DNA of 64,000 nucleotides from Actinomycetales bacterium. GTDB lineage: Bacteria; Actinomycetota; Actinomycetes; Nanopelagicales; Nanopelagicaceae. Below the pieces are notes generated by a model. It searched no databases and was not told the DNA's origin. It was given only the letters and a program-made list of their open reading frames with translations. Below, piece after piece: positions 35,877 to 45,514 of the stretch (positions are counted from its first letter, which is position 1; every line of letters begins with the position of its first letter). The DNA lies in contig JAGWYO010000002.1 of the NCBI GenBank assembly GCA_018969355.1, positions 38,573-102,572 on the forward strand. Direction: 5' to 3'. The position numbers and the translations under genes are program-made.

Positions 35877-37525
35877 CCACTTATGCCAATCGTCCAACGA
35901 TTACTAATCTTCCCCCATTGCCAGCTAAAAAGGGTAAGGCATTTGTAAAGTGGATTACGTCAACTGACCATAAGACGATTGGCTATTTGTATCTAGCTAC
36001 ATCCTTTGCCTGGTTTCTCGTTGGTGGTGTTTTAGCTCTTTTGCTTCGCTCAGAGTTAGCCCGGCCTGGGATGCAGTTCTTGAGTGCCGAGCAGTACAAC
36101 CAGATTTTCACCATGCACGGAACGATTATGTTGCTCATGTTTGCAACCCCATTATTCGTTGGTTTTGCAAACGTCATCATGCCGCTTCAAATTGGCGCAG
36201 CAGATGTTGCTTTCCCTCGATTGAACATGCTCTCTTATTGGCTCTACCTTTTCGGTGGACTCATGGCCTTTGCTGGCTTCTTATCACCAGGTGGAGCAGC
36301 CTCATTTGGCTGGACAGTCTACGTTCCACTTTCCAATGCAACCTACTCACCAGGAATTGGTGCGGATCTGTGGTTATTAGGTCTTGCAGTTGGTGGTATC
36401 GGAACAATTCTAGGTGGCGTTAACTTCATTACAACGATTTTCACAATGCGTGCACCTGGTATGACCATGTTTCGGATGTCGATCTTTTCGTGGAATGTTT
36501 TGCTCACTTCTATCCTTGTTTTACTGGCCTTTCCTCCACTTGCAGCGGCATTGTTAGGCCTTGAATCAGATCGTCTGTATGGCACACACCTTTTCGATCC
36601 AGCTAATGGTGGAGCGATGTTGTTCCAGCACTTGTTCTGGTTCTTTGGACACCCAGAGGTCTATATTTTGGCCTTACCATTTTTTGGAATTGCTACAGAA
36701 ATCTTGCCTGTCTTTAGCCGCAAGCCAATATTTGGTTACAAAGGTTTAATTGCTGCAACTATCGCAATTGCTGCGCTCTCTGTTTCTGTGTGGGCTCACC
36801 ATATGTTTGCAACCGGACAAGTGTTGTTGCCATTCTTCTCATTCATGACTTTCCTTATCGGCGTTCCAACTGGTGTGAAGTTCTTCAACTGGATTGGAAC
36901 AATGTGGCGTGGCCACGTTACTTTTGAAACCCCCATGCTATGGGTGATGGGCTTCCTAGTTACTTTCCTTTTCGGTGGTCTGACTGGAATCATGCTCGCA
37001 TCACCTCCGCTTGATTTTGCAGTCTCTGCTAGCTACTTCGTCGTTGCTCACTTTCACTATGTTCTCTTTGGAACTGTGGTTTTTGCAATGTTTGCAGGCT
37101 TCTATTTCTGGTGGCCAAAGATGACGGGACGTATGCTCAATGAGCGTTTAGGAAAGATTCACTTTTGGACAACTTTCTTTGGTTTCCATTTAACTTTCCT
37201 CATTCAGCATTGGCTTGGCATTAAGGGTTTCCCTCGTCGTTATGCCGACTACTTGCCAACTGATGGCTTCACATTTATGAATGAAATTGCAACAGTTGGG
37301 TCATTCCTACTCGCATTCTCAATGATTCCATTTATGGTCAACATCTGGATTACACGTAAAGCCCCATTAGTTGGCGTGGATGATCCGTGGGGTTATGGAG
37401 CATCACTTGAGTGGGCAACAAGTTGCCCACCACCTCGCCATAACTTCTTAACAATGCCTCGTATCTCCTCAGAACGCCCAGCTTTTGATTTGCACCATCC
37501 ACACATTAAGACGGAAGGTCACTAA
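35873..37525 (+). CDS. ctaD: Cytochrome c oxidase subunit I
   Basis: A 550-residue catalytic subunit carrying heme a, heme a3 and CuB. Ligand regions are [15 protein letters not shown] (heme a His), [20 protein letters not shown] (CuB His and cross-linked Tyr), [10 protein letters not shown] (two CuB His) and [15 protein letters not shown] (heme His pair). It follows ctaC with an ATGA overlap. It functions in the aerobic respiratory supercomplex with QcrCAB. Confidence 0.98.
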   Translation: MTTYANRPTITNLPPLPAKKGKAFVKWITSTDHKTIGYLYLATSFAWFLVGGVLALLLRSELARPGMQFLSAEQYNQIFTMHGTIMLLMFATPLFVGFANVIMPLQIGAADVAFPRLNMLSYWLYLFGGLMAFAGFLSPGGAASFGWTVYVPLSNATYSPGIGADLWLLGLAVGGIGTILGGVNFITTIFTMRAPGMTMFRMSIFSWNVLLTSILVLLAFPPLAAALLGLESDRLYGTHLFDPANGGAMLFQHLFWFFGHPEVYILALPFFGIATEILPVFSRKPIFGYKGLIAATIAIAALSVSVWAHHMFATGQVLLPFFSFMTFLIGVPTGVKFFNWIGTMWRGHVTFETPMLWVMGFLVTFLFGGLTGIMLASPPLDFAVSASYFVVAHFHYVLFGTVVFAMFAGFYFWWPKMTGRMLNERLGKIHFWTTFFGFHLTFLIQHWLGIKGFPRRYADYLPTDGFTFMNEIATVGSFLLAFSMIPFMVNIWITRKAPLVGVDDPWGYGASLEWATSCPPPRHNFLTMPRISSERPAFDLHHPHIKTEGH

Positions 37526-37531
37526 TTTGCT

Positions 37532-37936
37532 ATGAAGGTTTCTTGGCAGTTATTTGTTGGTCTTGCATTGTTTTATACTGTGATGACAGTAATTTATTGG
37601 CAAGTGGGCGGTGAGCCAGTTGGAATTGGTGGAATGCTCCTTGGAGCAGCCCTTGCCGCAATGGTTGGTTTTTATCTCTGGTTCACACAGCGGCGAATTG
37701 GGCAGATTCTTCCTGAAGATAATCTCAGCGCATTGATCTCAGATGGCGCAGGTGAACTTGGATTCTATAGCCCTCACTCTTGGTGGCCACTGCCAGTTGG
37801 ATTGAGTATGTGTGCTCTGAGTCTCTCCTTAGTAATTGGATGGTGGCTTACAGTTATCGCACTTGGTGCTCTAGTTATCTCCATTATTGGAATGGTCACG
37901 GAGTACGAAAAGCCAGTTGCAACGTCAGCACATTGA
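37532..37936 (+). CDS. ctaF: Cytochrome c oxidase subunit IV (actinobacterial)
   Basis: A 134-residue membrane protein with about four helices. Actinobacterial features are the first helix MKVSWQLFVGLALFYTVMTVIYW and the loop FTQRRIGQILPEDNLSALISDGAGELGFYSPHSWWPL. It is six bases after ctaD and completes the ctaCDF block. Confidence 0.93.
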   Translation: MKVSWQLFVGLALFYTVMTVIYWQVGGEPVGIGGMLLGAALAAMVGFYLWFTQRRIGQILPEDNLSALISDGAGELGFYSPHSWWPLPVGLSMCALSLSLVIGWWLTVIALGALVISIIGMVTEYEKPVATSAH

Positions 37937-38409
37937 TTCCACAAGCCCGCGCCCAGATTCTGACTCTGAGCAATCCCAATACTGTTGCTGCACGTATTGT
38001 AATTAACGCACCAGCATCAAAGATATTTCAATTACTTGCTAATCCTCGAGCGCACGCATCTTTTGACGGGTCAGGCACGATTGAAAAAAACGTTTCGGGG
38101 CCAGAGCGCCTCTTTCTGGGAGCGAAATTTGTAATGGCAATGAGAATTAAGGTGCCATATCGCATCACCAATACGGTAGTGGCTTTTGAAGAGGAGAAGA
38201 AAATTGCCTGGTGTCATCTAATGAAGTGGACCTGGTCATATGAGCTCAGTGATTTGGGAAATTCAACAACACAAGTAACTGAAATCTTTGATGCAAGTTG
38301 CATCCCCTCATTGTCACGCTGGTGGCTTAAGAAGACAGATTCATTAGCTAGAAATCCCAAATGGATGGCGAAGAGTTTGGTGGCGCTCAAAGCAGTATGC
38401 GAGAGTTGA
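37933..38409 (+). CDS. SRPBCC family protein (polyketide cyclase/lipid-transport fold)
   Basis: About 158 residues of a START-like fold: TVAARIVINAPASKIFQLLANPRAHASFDGSG is the typical opening, then WCHLMKWTWSYELSD and TQVTEIFDAS. The best start is TTG 37933, which overlaps the ctaF stop as TTGA; no ATG fits the fold start, so the exact N-terminus is uncertain. Function is unknown; it is probably co-transcribed with ctaCDF. Confidence 0.75.
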   Translation: MIPQARAQILTLSNPNTVAARIVINAPASKIFQLLANPRAHASFDGSGTIEKNVSGPERLFLGAKFVMAMRIKVPYRITNTVVAFEEEKKIAWCHLMKWTWSYELSDLGNSTTQVTEIFDASCIPSLSRWWLKKTDSLARNPKWMAKSLVALKAVCES

Positions 38410-39266
38410 TTTCCCATCGCTTAGCGCCGTATCTATTTGTTTTTCTTTGGAGCACAGGTTTTGTCGGCGCTAAGTATGGCCTCCCGTACGCTGATCCATT
38501 CATCTTTTTATCGCTTCGTATCTTTCTTGCCGCGGCACTCCTCTTTCTAGCAGCGCGCATTATGAGAGCTCCGATAGCGCTAAGTCGCAGTGAAATCACC
38601 AAATCCTCGCTCATTGGATTCTTTTTACACGCCCTCTATCTGGGTGGAGTCTTCTATGCAATCTCGCAAGGTGTTTCTGCTGGAGTTGCAGCAGTTATCA
38701 CTAGTCTGCAGCCAGTATGTGTTTCCATCCTGGCGGTGAAAATCCTAGGAGAGAGACTTCGCTGGATTCAGTTCGCAGGTTTAGTCATGGGATTGATTGG
38801 TGTTGTCTTAGTGCTTGGTCCAACTTTTGATAGATCGGTCTCCACATCAGGAGTCATAGCAGTTTTTATTGCACTCATGGGAAGCACCACAGCAACGCTG
38901 TTGCACAAGAAGTTGGGTGGTGCAATCCCGATGGTGGCAGGCACGGCCTATCAATATCTGGCAGCGGGTGCAGTGCTGGCCATTGCAGCGGTTGCTACAG
39001 GTGGAGTTCACATTGATTTCACACCGAAGTTTGCTGTGGCAATGATCTGGTTGATTCTTGCCTTATCAGTCGGGGCGGTGCTTCTTTTGCTGCACCTGCT
39101 CAATAGCGCTAGTGCAGCCTCGGTTTCATCTCTGTTGTACCTCGTTCCACCGGCAACGGCCCTAGAGGCATATTTTCTCTTTGATGAAAAAGTCAAAACT
39201 CAAGGCGTCTTTGGAATAGGAATCACTGCCTTGGGTGTTTGGCTAGTAATACATAAAACGAGTTAG
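38397..39266 (+). CDS. EamA/DMT-family transporter
   Basis: A 289-residue protein with ten predicted membrane helices in two EamA repeats. LAPYLFVFLWSTGFVGAKYGLPYADPFIFLSLRI opens repeat 1; AAVITSLQPVCVSILAVKILGERL and LLYLVPPATALEAYFLFDEK close the two repeats. Substrate unknown (metabolite export). ATG 38397 overlaps the SRPBCC gene by 13 bases. It is convergent with qcrB, overlapping at the stop codons. Confidence 0.88.
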   Translation: MRELISHRLAPYLFVFLWSTGFVGAKYGLPYADPFIFLSLRIFLAAALLFLAARIMRAPIALSRSEITKSSLIGFFLHALYLGGVFYAISQGVSAGVAAVITSLQPVCVSILAVKILGERLRWIQFAGLVMGLIGVVLVLGPTFDRSVSTSGVIAVFIALMGSTTATLLHKKLGGAIPMVAGTAYQYLAAGAVLAIAAVATGGVHIDFTPKFAVAMIWLILALSVGAVLLLLHLLNSASAASVSSLLYLVPPATALEAYFLFDEKVKTQGVFGIGITALGVWLVIHKTS

Positions 39267-40849
39267 TGGTGCTCGATCTCCTTTAACTCTTGCTCGCTTA
39301 CCTTTGGGACAGAGACGGCATGAGCCTTACTTAGGCGCCTCTGCAGTTTGTTCTTGAGAGCTCCGGGCCTGCGCACACCACGGCCATCAACATCTTCAAT
39401 CTCAAGTGGAACTAACTGTTCATGAGATTGCAAGATGAATGCTTTCTCCGGTGAAATTGGTGCATGTACTTCAACGAACTCACCGTGTGGCAAGCGCAGT
39501 AGGCGCCCTGTCTCTGTGCCATGTAAAAGCAATTCACGGTCTGCGCGTTGCAATGACAAACATAGACGCTTTGTAATGATGAAAGCTAGTGGAGGAAGAA
39601 CAAAGATTCCTATACGAGAAAACCACATGATTTGGTTGATTGATAAATCAAAGTTCGTGGCCAAGATGTCATTACCACCATTAATGAGGGCAACCAGTAC
39701 GAATGTAATGGACATGACGCCAAGTGCGGTGCGGTTTGGCACATTGCGTGGTCGATCAAGCAGGTGGTGCTCACGCTTATCACCAGTTATCCAACTTTCG
39801 ATAAATGGATAGAGCGCCATTGATGTAAAGATAATTCCTGGAACGATGATTGCTGGAATTAAAATATTCCAAGAGATGGTGTGACCGAAAGCGTGAGTTT
39901 CTAGTGGGGGAGCCATGCGAACGAGACCATCGAGCCAACCCATGTACCAGTCTGGTTGTGAGCCTGCCGAAATCTGTCCAGGTGTATAGGGACCATAGAG
40001 CCAAATTGGGTTAATGGATGCAACGGCAGAGATAAATGCTGTTACACCAAAGACTACGAAGAAAAATCCTCCAGCTTTAGCCATATAGACGGGCAAAATG
40101 GGATGTCCAACAACGTTGGTTTCTGTGCGACCAACACCTGGAAATTGGGTGTGCTTTTGGTACCACACCAGCATCACGTGAATTGTGATAACAGCTAGAA
40201 AGATGCCAGGAATGATCAAAATATGCAATGTAAAGATGCGGGGGATGAAGCCAACTCCAGGGAAGGCCCCACCAAATAAAAAGAATGTGATGTAAGTTCC
40301 AACTACTGGAACAGCTTGAATAATGGCAGAAGTAATTCGAAGTCCAGTGCCAGAGAGCAAATCATCAGGAAGTGAATATCCAAAGAGGCCTTCAACTAAT
40401 CCAAGTGTGAGAAGAAGAATTCCAAGTATCCAGTTGAACTCACGTGGTTTCCTAAAAGCGCCAGTAAAGAAAACTCGAAGAAGGTGAGCAACAATTGCTG
40501 CCATGAAGATGTTTGCTGCCCAGTGGTGAATCTGACGCATCAGCAAGCCGCCACGCACTTCGAAGGAAATATCCAAAGTTGAGGCATAAGCAGCCGACAT
40601 CTTCAAGCCCTTGAGAGGCTCATATGCACCATTATAAATAACATCGCGTTGCGACGGGTCAAACCAAAACGTCAAAAATGTTCCAGAGAGAAGCAAAATG
40701 ATAAATGAATACATACATACTTCACCAAGCATGAATGACCAGTGATCGGGGAAAACCTTATTAAGTGACTTCTTTACCCAACCTGCTGCACCAAGTCTCT
40801 CGTCAACGAAGTTGGCGGCAGTACCGATTCTTTTTTCAACAGATGTCAT
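39263..40849 (-). CDS. qcrB: Cytochrome b subunit of the bc1 complex
   Basis: A 528-residue subunit with eight core membrane helices and the long actinobacterial C-terminal tail (residues ~400-528). Heme b histidines are in RQIHHWAANIFMAAIVAHLLRVFF and TLHILIIPGIFLAVITIHVMLVW. The Qo motif appears as the PDWYMGWLDG stretch (PDWY in place of PEWY, usual in this phylum). It overlaps qcrA by 4 bases. Confidence 0.97.
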   Translation of the reverse strand: MTSVEKRIGTAANFVDERLGAAGWVKKSLNKVFPDHWSFMLGEVCMYSFIILLLSGTFLTFWFDPSQRDVIYNGAYEPLKGLKMSAAYASTLDISFEVRGGLLMRQIHHWAANIFMAAIVAHLLRVFFTGAFRKPREFNWILGILLLTLGLVEGLFGYSLPDDLLSGTGLRITSAIIQAVPVVGTYITFFLFGGAFPGVGFIPRIFTLHILIIPGIFLAVITIHVMLVWYQKHTQFPGVGRTETNVVGHPILPVYMAKAGGFFFVVFGVTAFISAVASINPIWLYGPYTPGQISAGSQPDWYMGWLDGLVRMAPPLETHAFGHTISWNILIPAIIVPGIIFTSMALYPFIESWITGDKREHHLLDRPRNVPNRTALGVMSITFVLVALINGGNDILATNFDLSINQIMWFSRIGIFVLPPLAFIITKRLCLSLQRADRELLLHGTETGRLLRLPHGEFVEVHAPISPEKAFILQSHEQLVPLEIEDVDGRGVRRPGALKNKLQRRLSKAHAVSVPKVSEQELKEIEHH

Positions 40850-41841
40850 TGTGAGTTACGCTCCCAGAAACTAGGTCCAACGGGTTCATTAAATGGTGCA
40901 CGAGCTACTAAATACCCTTGTGAATCGACGGTGATGTCGAGTTGAGGAAGTGGGCGAGCTGCTGGTCCAAAGATGACTTTGGCACCACGTGTTACATCAA
41001 AGGTTGATTGATGACATGGACACAACAAGTGTTTTGTCTGCTGTTCATAGAGTGCAACTGCGCAACCCATGTGAGAACAGATCTTTGAGAAGGCGATAAT
41101 TCCCTCATGTGTCATTGCCAATTTCTCTGGTGTCAATTGGAAATCCTCGGGGCGCAGGCGAATCAAAAGCACAGGGTCCTTTGCGATATCACTCAGCGGC
41201 CGTTCATCCTCATGTTCAACTGCCGGTAATACTTGCACAACCGCTCCCACTTCAAGATCTGAAGCCAAGATAGGGCGGTTGCCAGGATCGGTAAGTAATC
41301 GAGTTCCTGTTTTCCAGTTAGTTGTCTCTAACTGCTTTTTAGGCAGCGGTCCTAAATCGCGAAGAAGCAAAACCGGTGGAAGAGCAAAGAGTCCAACGGC
41401 TGCGCCTAAGGAGCGTTTAATCAACTTACGTCGACCTAGCTGTACTCCTTTGACACCTTCTTTAACAGTGTGAACTAACTCTGCACGATCTTCATCGCTT
41501 GAGCGAAATTCATGACGATGATTCACAATTTCTTTATCTGGCATCAATGTTTTCGCCCAGTGGATTGCAGCAATGCCGATAAAGAACAGTGACATGGCCA
41601 TTCCAAGGCCGATGCCAAGCTGCTGAGCATTTTGATTTCCCATAACAGGAATGAAAATGAAAACATCTTTTGCTACGAAAATATAAGAGTAAATAAGAAG
41701 AACAGATCCAATTCCAGAGAGAGTGAAGAGAATAGCTACTTGTTGCTCCGCGCGCTTTTCAGAGACGGGGTTTGTATCGGTTGCACGTGGTGCGTGTTGT
41801 GGTACTACTGAACTGTCAATAGGAGTTAATTCATTAGACAC
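40846..41841 (-). CDS. qcrA: Rieske iron-sulfur subunit of the bc1 complex
   Basis: A 331-residue protein. Three membrane helices (~37-57, ~72-95, ~145-162) precede the Rieske domain, as in Actinobacteria. The 2Fe-2S ligands are C255 and H257 (CSHMGC) with C274 and H277 (CPCH); C260 and C276 form the disulfide. The QLGRRKLIKRSLGAAVG segment is a Tat-like motif before the third helix. It lies between qcrC and qcrB. Confidence 0.97.
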   Translation of the reverse strand: MSNELTPIDSSVVPQHAPRATDTNPVSEKRAEQQVAILFTLSGIGSVLLIYSYIFVAKDVFIFIPVMGNQNAQQLGIGLGMAMSLFFIGIAAIHWAKTLMPDKEIVNHRHEFRSSDEDRAELVHTVKEGVKGVQLGRRKLIKRSLGAAVGLFALPPVLLLRDLGPLPKKQLETTNWKTGTRLLTDPGNRPILASDLEVGAVVQVLPAVEHEDERPLSDIAKDPVLLIRLRPEDFQLTPEKLAMTHEGIIAFSKICSHMGCAVALYEQQTKHLLCPCHQSTFDVTRGAKVIFGPAARPLPQLDITVDSQGYLVARAPFNEPVGPSFWERNSQ

Positions 41842-41848
41842 GTTGCGC

Positions 41849-42640
41849 CTACCTTGCTCTCGTCGTTAGCCAGACTGCAATACCTATCAGCAGTCCAATT
41901 CCCAAAACCCACACCAAAAGACCCTCTGTCACTGGTCCGATGCGACCCATTGTTGCTCCACCTAGATTTGGTTCAGCTTCAGCAGCTTTAATCCATTTAA
42001 TCAGTGCAAGTTTTTCAGCAGGTGTGATTGTCTTATCGCTAAAGACTGGCATTGATTGTGGGCCAGTAATCATTGCTTCGTAAATATGTTTAGGTTCAAC
42101 ACCCATAAGAGTAGGCGCATACTTTCCTTGAGTGAGTGCCCCACCTTGACCAGCAAAGTTGTGACACATAGCGCAGTTGTTTCGAAATAACTCTCCGCCT
42201 TGGGCAGAGTTTCCATCTCTCTCATAATTGAGTGCAGATTCCTCTGGAATAGCAGGACCAGGGGCTAGGGATGCAACATATGAGGCAAGGGCCGCGGTTT
42301 CATCCTCGTTATATACAGGTGCTTTACGAACTGCCTGTGTACTCATGTCAGCCATTGGCATACGGCCTGTGCCGACTTGAAAATCAACTGAAGCTGCCCC
42401 GACACCGATTAGAGATGGTGCTATCGCCCCACCTTCAGCATTGAGTCCATGGCATGAGGAGCAACCTTTAAGAAAGATCTGTTTGCCTTCTTCAATGGAG
42501 GCTGAACGTGCGAAGGTTGTTTGTGACTGTTTAACTGTCGCACTTGCAACTGAGAAAGTTGTTCCGATTGTCAATAAAGCACAGATTAATAGAAGAGGGC
42601 CGGCAGCCTTATGTCGACGGTAGCGCGATAATTGCTTCAC
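41849..42640 (-). CDS. qcrC: Diheme cytochrome c subunit of the bc1 complex
   Basis: A 263-residue membrane-anchored cytochrome with an N-terminal signal/anchor (~14-35), two heme c sites (C60-x2-C63-H64 and C157-x2-C160-H161), and a C-terminal membrane helix (~238-258). The diheme QcrC replaces a soluble cytochrome c and links the bc1 complex directly to the aa3 oxidase in Actinobacteria. Eight bases separate it from qcrA. Confidence 0.97.
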   Translation of the reverse strand: MKQLSRYRRHKAAGPLLLICALLTIGTTFSVASATVKQSQTTFARSASIEEGKQIFLKGCSSCHGLNAEGGAIAPSLIGVGAASVDFQVGTGRMPMADMSTQAVRKAPVYNEDETAALASYVASLAPGPAIPEESALNYERDGNSAQGGELFRNNCAMCHNFAGQGGALTQGKYAPTLMGVEPKHIYEAMITGPQSMPVFSDKTITPAEKLALIKWIKAAEAEPNLGGATMGRIGPVTEGLLVWVLGIGLLIGIAVWLTTRAR

Positions 42641-42657
42641 AAACTTCGTGTGCTCCC

Positions 42658-43287
42658 TTACTTAATTAAGTAGATCGCTGAGAAAAGGGCGATCCACACA
42701 ACATCGACAAAGTGCCAATAATATGAAACCACGATTGCAGTTGTGGCTTGTTCGTGGGTGAAGCGACGTGCTTTAGAAACTCGGATAAGAACAATGAGAA
42801 ATGCCAGAAGTCCACCAGTCACATGTAATCCGTGAAAGCCAGTAGCAACGAAGAAGATAGAACCGTAAGCAGATGACGAGAGTGTCATACCTTCTTGCAC
42901 AAGCGATGCGTACTCATAGATTTGGCCACCGATAAAAAAAGCACCCATGAGAAATGTCAGAGCGAACCATTCACGCATGCCCCATTTGTTGAGTTGGAAA
43001 ACCGAACCTGTTCTGTGGTTTTGAAAACGCTCTGCTGCAAATACCCCGAACTGACACGTAACAGATGAGAGCACAAGAACTGTTGTGTTCAATGCTGCAA
43101 ATGGAATATTGAGAATCTCACTCATGTGAGTCCAGATCGCTGGCCCTTGCACTGCTCGCGTAGTAAAGTAAATGGCAAAGAGGGCGGCAAAGAACATCAG
43201 TTCACTTGAGAGCCACACAATCGTTCCCACGGCAACTGCGTTGGGACGGGTGATTTTGTAGTGGGCGGGAATGGATGTACTCGACAT
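42658..43287 (-). CDS. ctaE: Cytochrome c oxidase subunit III
   Basis: A 209-residue protein with five membrane helices. Motifs are [45 protein letters not shown] and [20 protein letters not shown], which includes the conserved His of the family. ATG 43287 is chosen because [16 protein letters not shown] matches actinobacterial N-termini. It begins the ctaE–qcrC–qcrA–qcrB operon, convergent with ctaCDF. Confidence 0.95.
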   Translation of the reverse strand: MSSTSIPAHYKITRPNAVAVGTIVWLSSELMFFAALFAIYFTTRAVQGPAIWTHMSEILNIPFAALNTTVLVLSSVTCQFGVFAAERFQNHRTGSVFQLNKWGMREWFALTFLMGAFFIGGQIYEYASLVQEGMTLSSSAYGSIFFVATGFHGLHVTGGLLAFLIVLIRVSKARRFTHEQATTAIVVSYYWHFVDVVWIALFSAIYLIK

Positions 43288-43437
43288 GAGGATGATTATT
43301 CCTGAAAACAACGCCTGCGTCTTACGAGAAACCCTCCATAAACTCAATATTCGCCCTGTTCAGGAGTGAAACAGCCCACAGATTCTAGGAGGTAAGAAAC
43401 AGCTCTCAGACTAGGAAGAGGCGCTTAGACTTAGCCC

Positions 43438-43839
43438 ATGGCAAAGAAGCAGATACTGGTGTATGCAGATGATTCAACTGTGCGAAAAGCCGTCATTGGC
43501 GCCCTTGGCGCTAGGACTGCCAGCGATGTAGCTGAACACCAGATCCACGAGTTTGCAACTGCTGCTGCCCTTCGATCCTATGTCGATAACAACAACGCCA
43601 TTGATTTATTTATCCTCGATGGTGAAGCAGTCCCCGAGGGTGGCTTAGGTGTTGCTCGCCAACTCAAAGATGAAGTTTTCAACTGTCCACCAGTGTTAGT
43701 TATCACAGGTCGAAAAGAAGATGCATGGCTGGCTGCATGGTCAATGGCCGAAGCCTCAATAGTTCACCCCATTGATCCCTTTACTCTTGCTAAGAGCGCT
43801 GCCGAACTTCTACGTGGCACACCCTCTACTGCAGTTTAA
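43438..43839 (+). CDS. Receiver-domain-like protein, probable pseudo-receiver
   Basis: A 133-residue CheY-like domain without an output domain. Acidic pair D11-D12 (LVYADDS), phospho-acceptor position D61 (FILDGE) and T90 (VITG) are kept, but the lysine of the usual KPF motif is replaced by H110 (VHPIDPF). Loss of this lysine usually prevents normal phospho-switching. It lies 2 bases upstream of trpD and is likely co-expressed. The role is unknown. Confidence 0.75.
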   Translation: MAKKQILVYADDSTVRKAVIGALGARTASDVAEHQIHEFATAAALRSYVDNNNAIDLFILDGEAVPEGGLGVARQLKDEVFNCPPVLVITGRKEDAWLAAWSMAEASIVHPIDPFTLAKSAAELLRGTPSTAV

Positions 43840-43841
43840 CA

Positions 43842-44888
43842 ATGACACGAGAGTTGTGGGATCGCTATTTCTCAATTCTAGAAAACGGGCTGGATTTAGA
43901 TCCTCAGGATGTTCAATGGTGCATGAAGCAGATTTTAGAAGGCCAAGCAGATACTGAGTTAATTAAGAAGTTTCTACTCTCACTCAAAGCCAAAGGGGAG
44001 ACGTCAGAGGAAGTCGGCGCCCTCGTTACCCAGATGTATGAGCAATGTGCGCCCATTTCCATTACAGAACGCGCAGTCGACACAGTTGGAACCGGTGGCG
44101 ATGGTGCCCACACCATCAATATCTCAACAACAGCAGCAATAATTGCAGCAGCTGCGGGAGCAAAAGTCGTAAAGCACGGTAACCGTGCAGCGTCATCTCA
44201 ATCAGGTGCTGCAGATTTGCTGGAAGCTCTCGGTGTTGCTGTCACGCTGGATGGGAAAGGTGTTGAAACTACCTTTGCACAACTAGGTATTGGGTTTTGT
44301 TTTGCCCCAGTTTTTCACCCAGCAATGCGTTTTGCAGCACCTGCTCGTAAAGAGTTAGGTGTACCCACTGTTTTCAATATTTTGGGGCCTCTAGCCAATC
44401 CAGCTCAACCAAAGGCTGCGGCAATTGGTGTGGCCAATGATCGAATGCATTTAGTCATGGCCCAGGTGTTGGCCAATAAAGGCGTTGATGGCTTTGTTTT
44501 TCGCGGCGATGATGGTCTTGATGAGATAACACTTGCAACAACCACATCTGTACTCTCACTGGGTAATGGCCAGATTTCAAGTGATTTAGTAGATCCACGT
44601 GATTTTGGAATAGCCACAGCACCTATCTCTGCATTGGCTGGGGGAGATGCAGCTGAGAATGCCCAAATCACAACAGCTATTTTCGCTGGCGAAAAAGGTG
44701 CACCACGCGATGCCGTAGTTTTAAACGCCGCCGCCGCTATCGCTGCTTACGATGGTGAAATGGATTTGGGCCTTCACGAACGCATGCTTAAGGGTGTCGA
44801 ACGAGCAACAAGAGCTATTGATAGTGGGGCTGCACGATCTCTTCTTTCACAGTGGGCAGCACTTAGCCAGAAACTAGCCGCTTCTTAA
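43842..44888 (+). CDS. trpD: Anthranilate phosphoribosyltransferase
   Basis: A 348-residue enzyme of tryptophan synthesis joining anthranilate and PRPP. Binding motifs are VGTGGDGAHTINIST, KHGNRAASSQSGAADLLEALG and FNILGPLANPAQPKA. No other trp genes are adjacent, as is usual in Actinobacteria. Its 3' end overlaps the convergent exonuclease gene by 26 bases. Confidence 0.96.
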   Translation: MTRELWDRYFSILENGLDLDPQDVQWCMKQILEGQADTELIKKFLLSLKAKGETSEEVGALVTQMYEQCAPISITERAVDTVGTGGDGAHTINISTTAAIIAAAAGAKVVKHGNRAASSQSGAADLLEALGVAVTLDGKGVETTFAQLGIGFCFAPVFHPAMRFAAPARKELGVPTVFNILGPLANPAQPKAAAIGVANDRMHLVMAQVLANKGVDGFVFRGDDGLDEITLATTTSVLSLGNGQISSDLVDPRDFGIATAPISALAGGDAAENAQITTAIFAGEKGAPRDAVVLNAAAAIAAYDGEMDLGLHERMLKGVERATRAIDSGAARSLLSQWAALSQKLAAS

Positions 44889-45489
44889 TTTTTTTAAACT
44901 GCGGCAACGTCGTTATCCCAAAGCCACCCAGGCGCTCAATAATTCCGTGCAGAACATCAACGGTGGCACGGGCATCATCGAGAGCGCGGTGTGTGGGAGA
45001 AGTACTGGCTCCAAAGAACTGCGCCAATGTAGCTAATGTGCAGTTGTTGACATCATCTTTTGTTAAAACACATCTGGCTAATCTGGCAGTGTCTGCGACA
45101 TGATGACTAGGCCATGGGTAATCCAAATGCGCAGCTGCAGCTTTTAGGAATCCCACATCAAAAGCTGCGTTGTGGGCAACTAAAACATTTTCCTTCTCTG
45201 GACCTAAGAACTTTATAAATGATGGAAAAACCTGACCGATGGTTGGAGCGTTCGCCAACATCTGATCGGTAATTCCAGTGAGTTGCGTGATGAAAGCTGA
45301 GATGTCAACACCCGGATTTACAAAAGTTTCAAACTCGCCTAGCACAACGCCACCGCGCACCTTGACTGCACCGATTTCAGTAATCCCCGCGCCGGTAGAT
45401 GGGGCAGCACCTGAAGTCTCTAAATCCACAACTACAAAAGTGGTCTCCGATAGATGCACAGTGAAGATAGTAAGTGATTGGACCGTCAT
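44863..45489 (-). CDS. DEDDh 3'-5' exonuclease (DNA polymerase III epsilon-like)
   Basis: A 208-residue DnaQ-fold exonuclease. The catalytic acids are in VVVDLETSG (Exo I), HNAAFDVGFLK (Exo II) and HRALDDARATVDVL (Exo III, with the His of DEDDh). GITEIGAVKVRGGVVLGEF is typical. ATG 45489 is chosen; upstream codons would overlap the divergent esterase gene. It may act in proofreading or DNA/RNA end trimming. Confidence 0.88.
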   Translation of the reverse strand: MTVQSLTIFTVHLSETTFVVVDLETSGAAPSTGAGITEIGAVKVRGGVVLGEFETFVNPGVDISAFITQLTGITDQMLANAPTIGQVFPSFIKFLGPEKENVLVAHNAAFDVGFLKAAAAHLDYPWPSHHVADTARLARCVLTKDDVNNCTLATLAQFFGASTSPTHRALDDARATVDVLHGIIERLGGFGITTLPQFKKIKKRLVSG

Positions 45490-45514
45490 TGACAGCACGC
45501 GTATTGTGGTAGCC

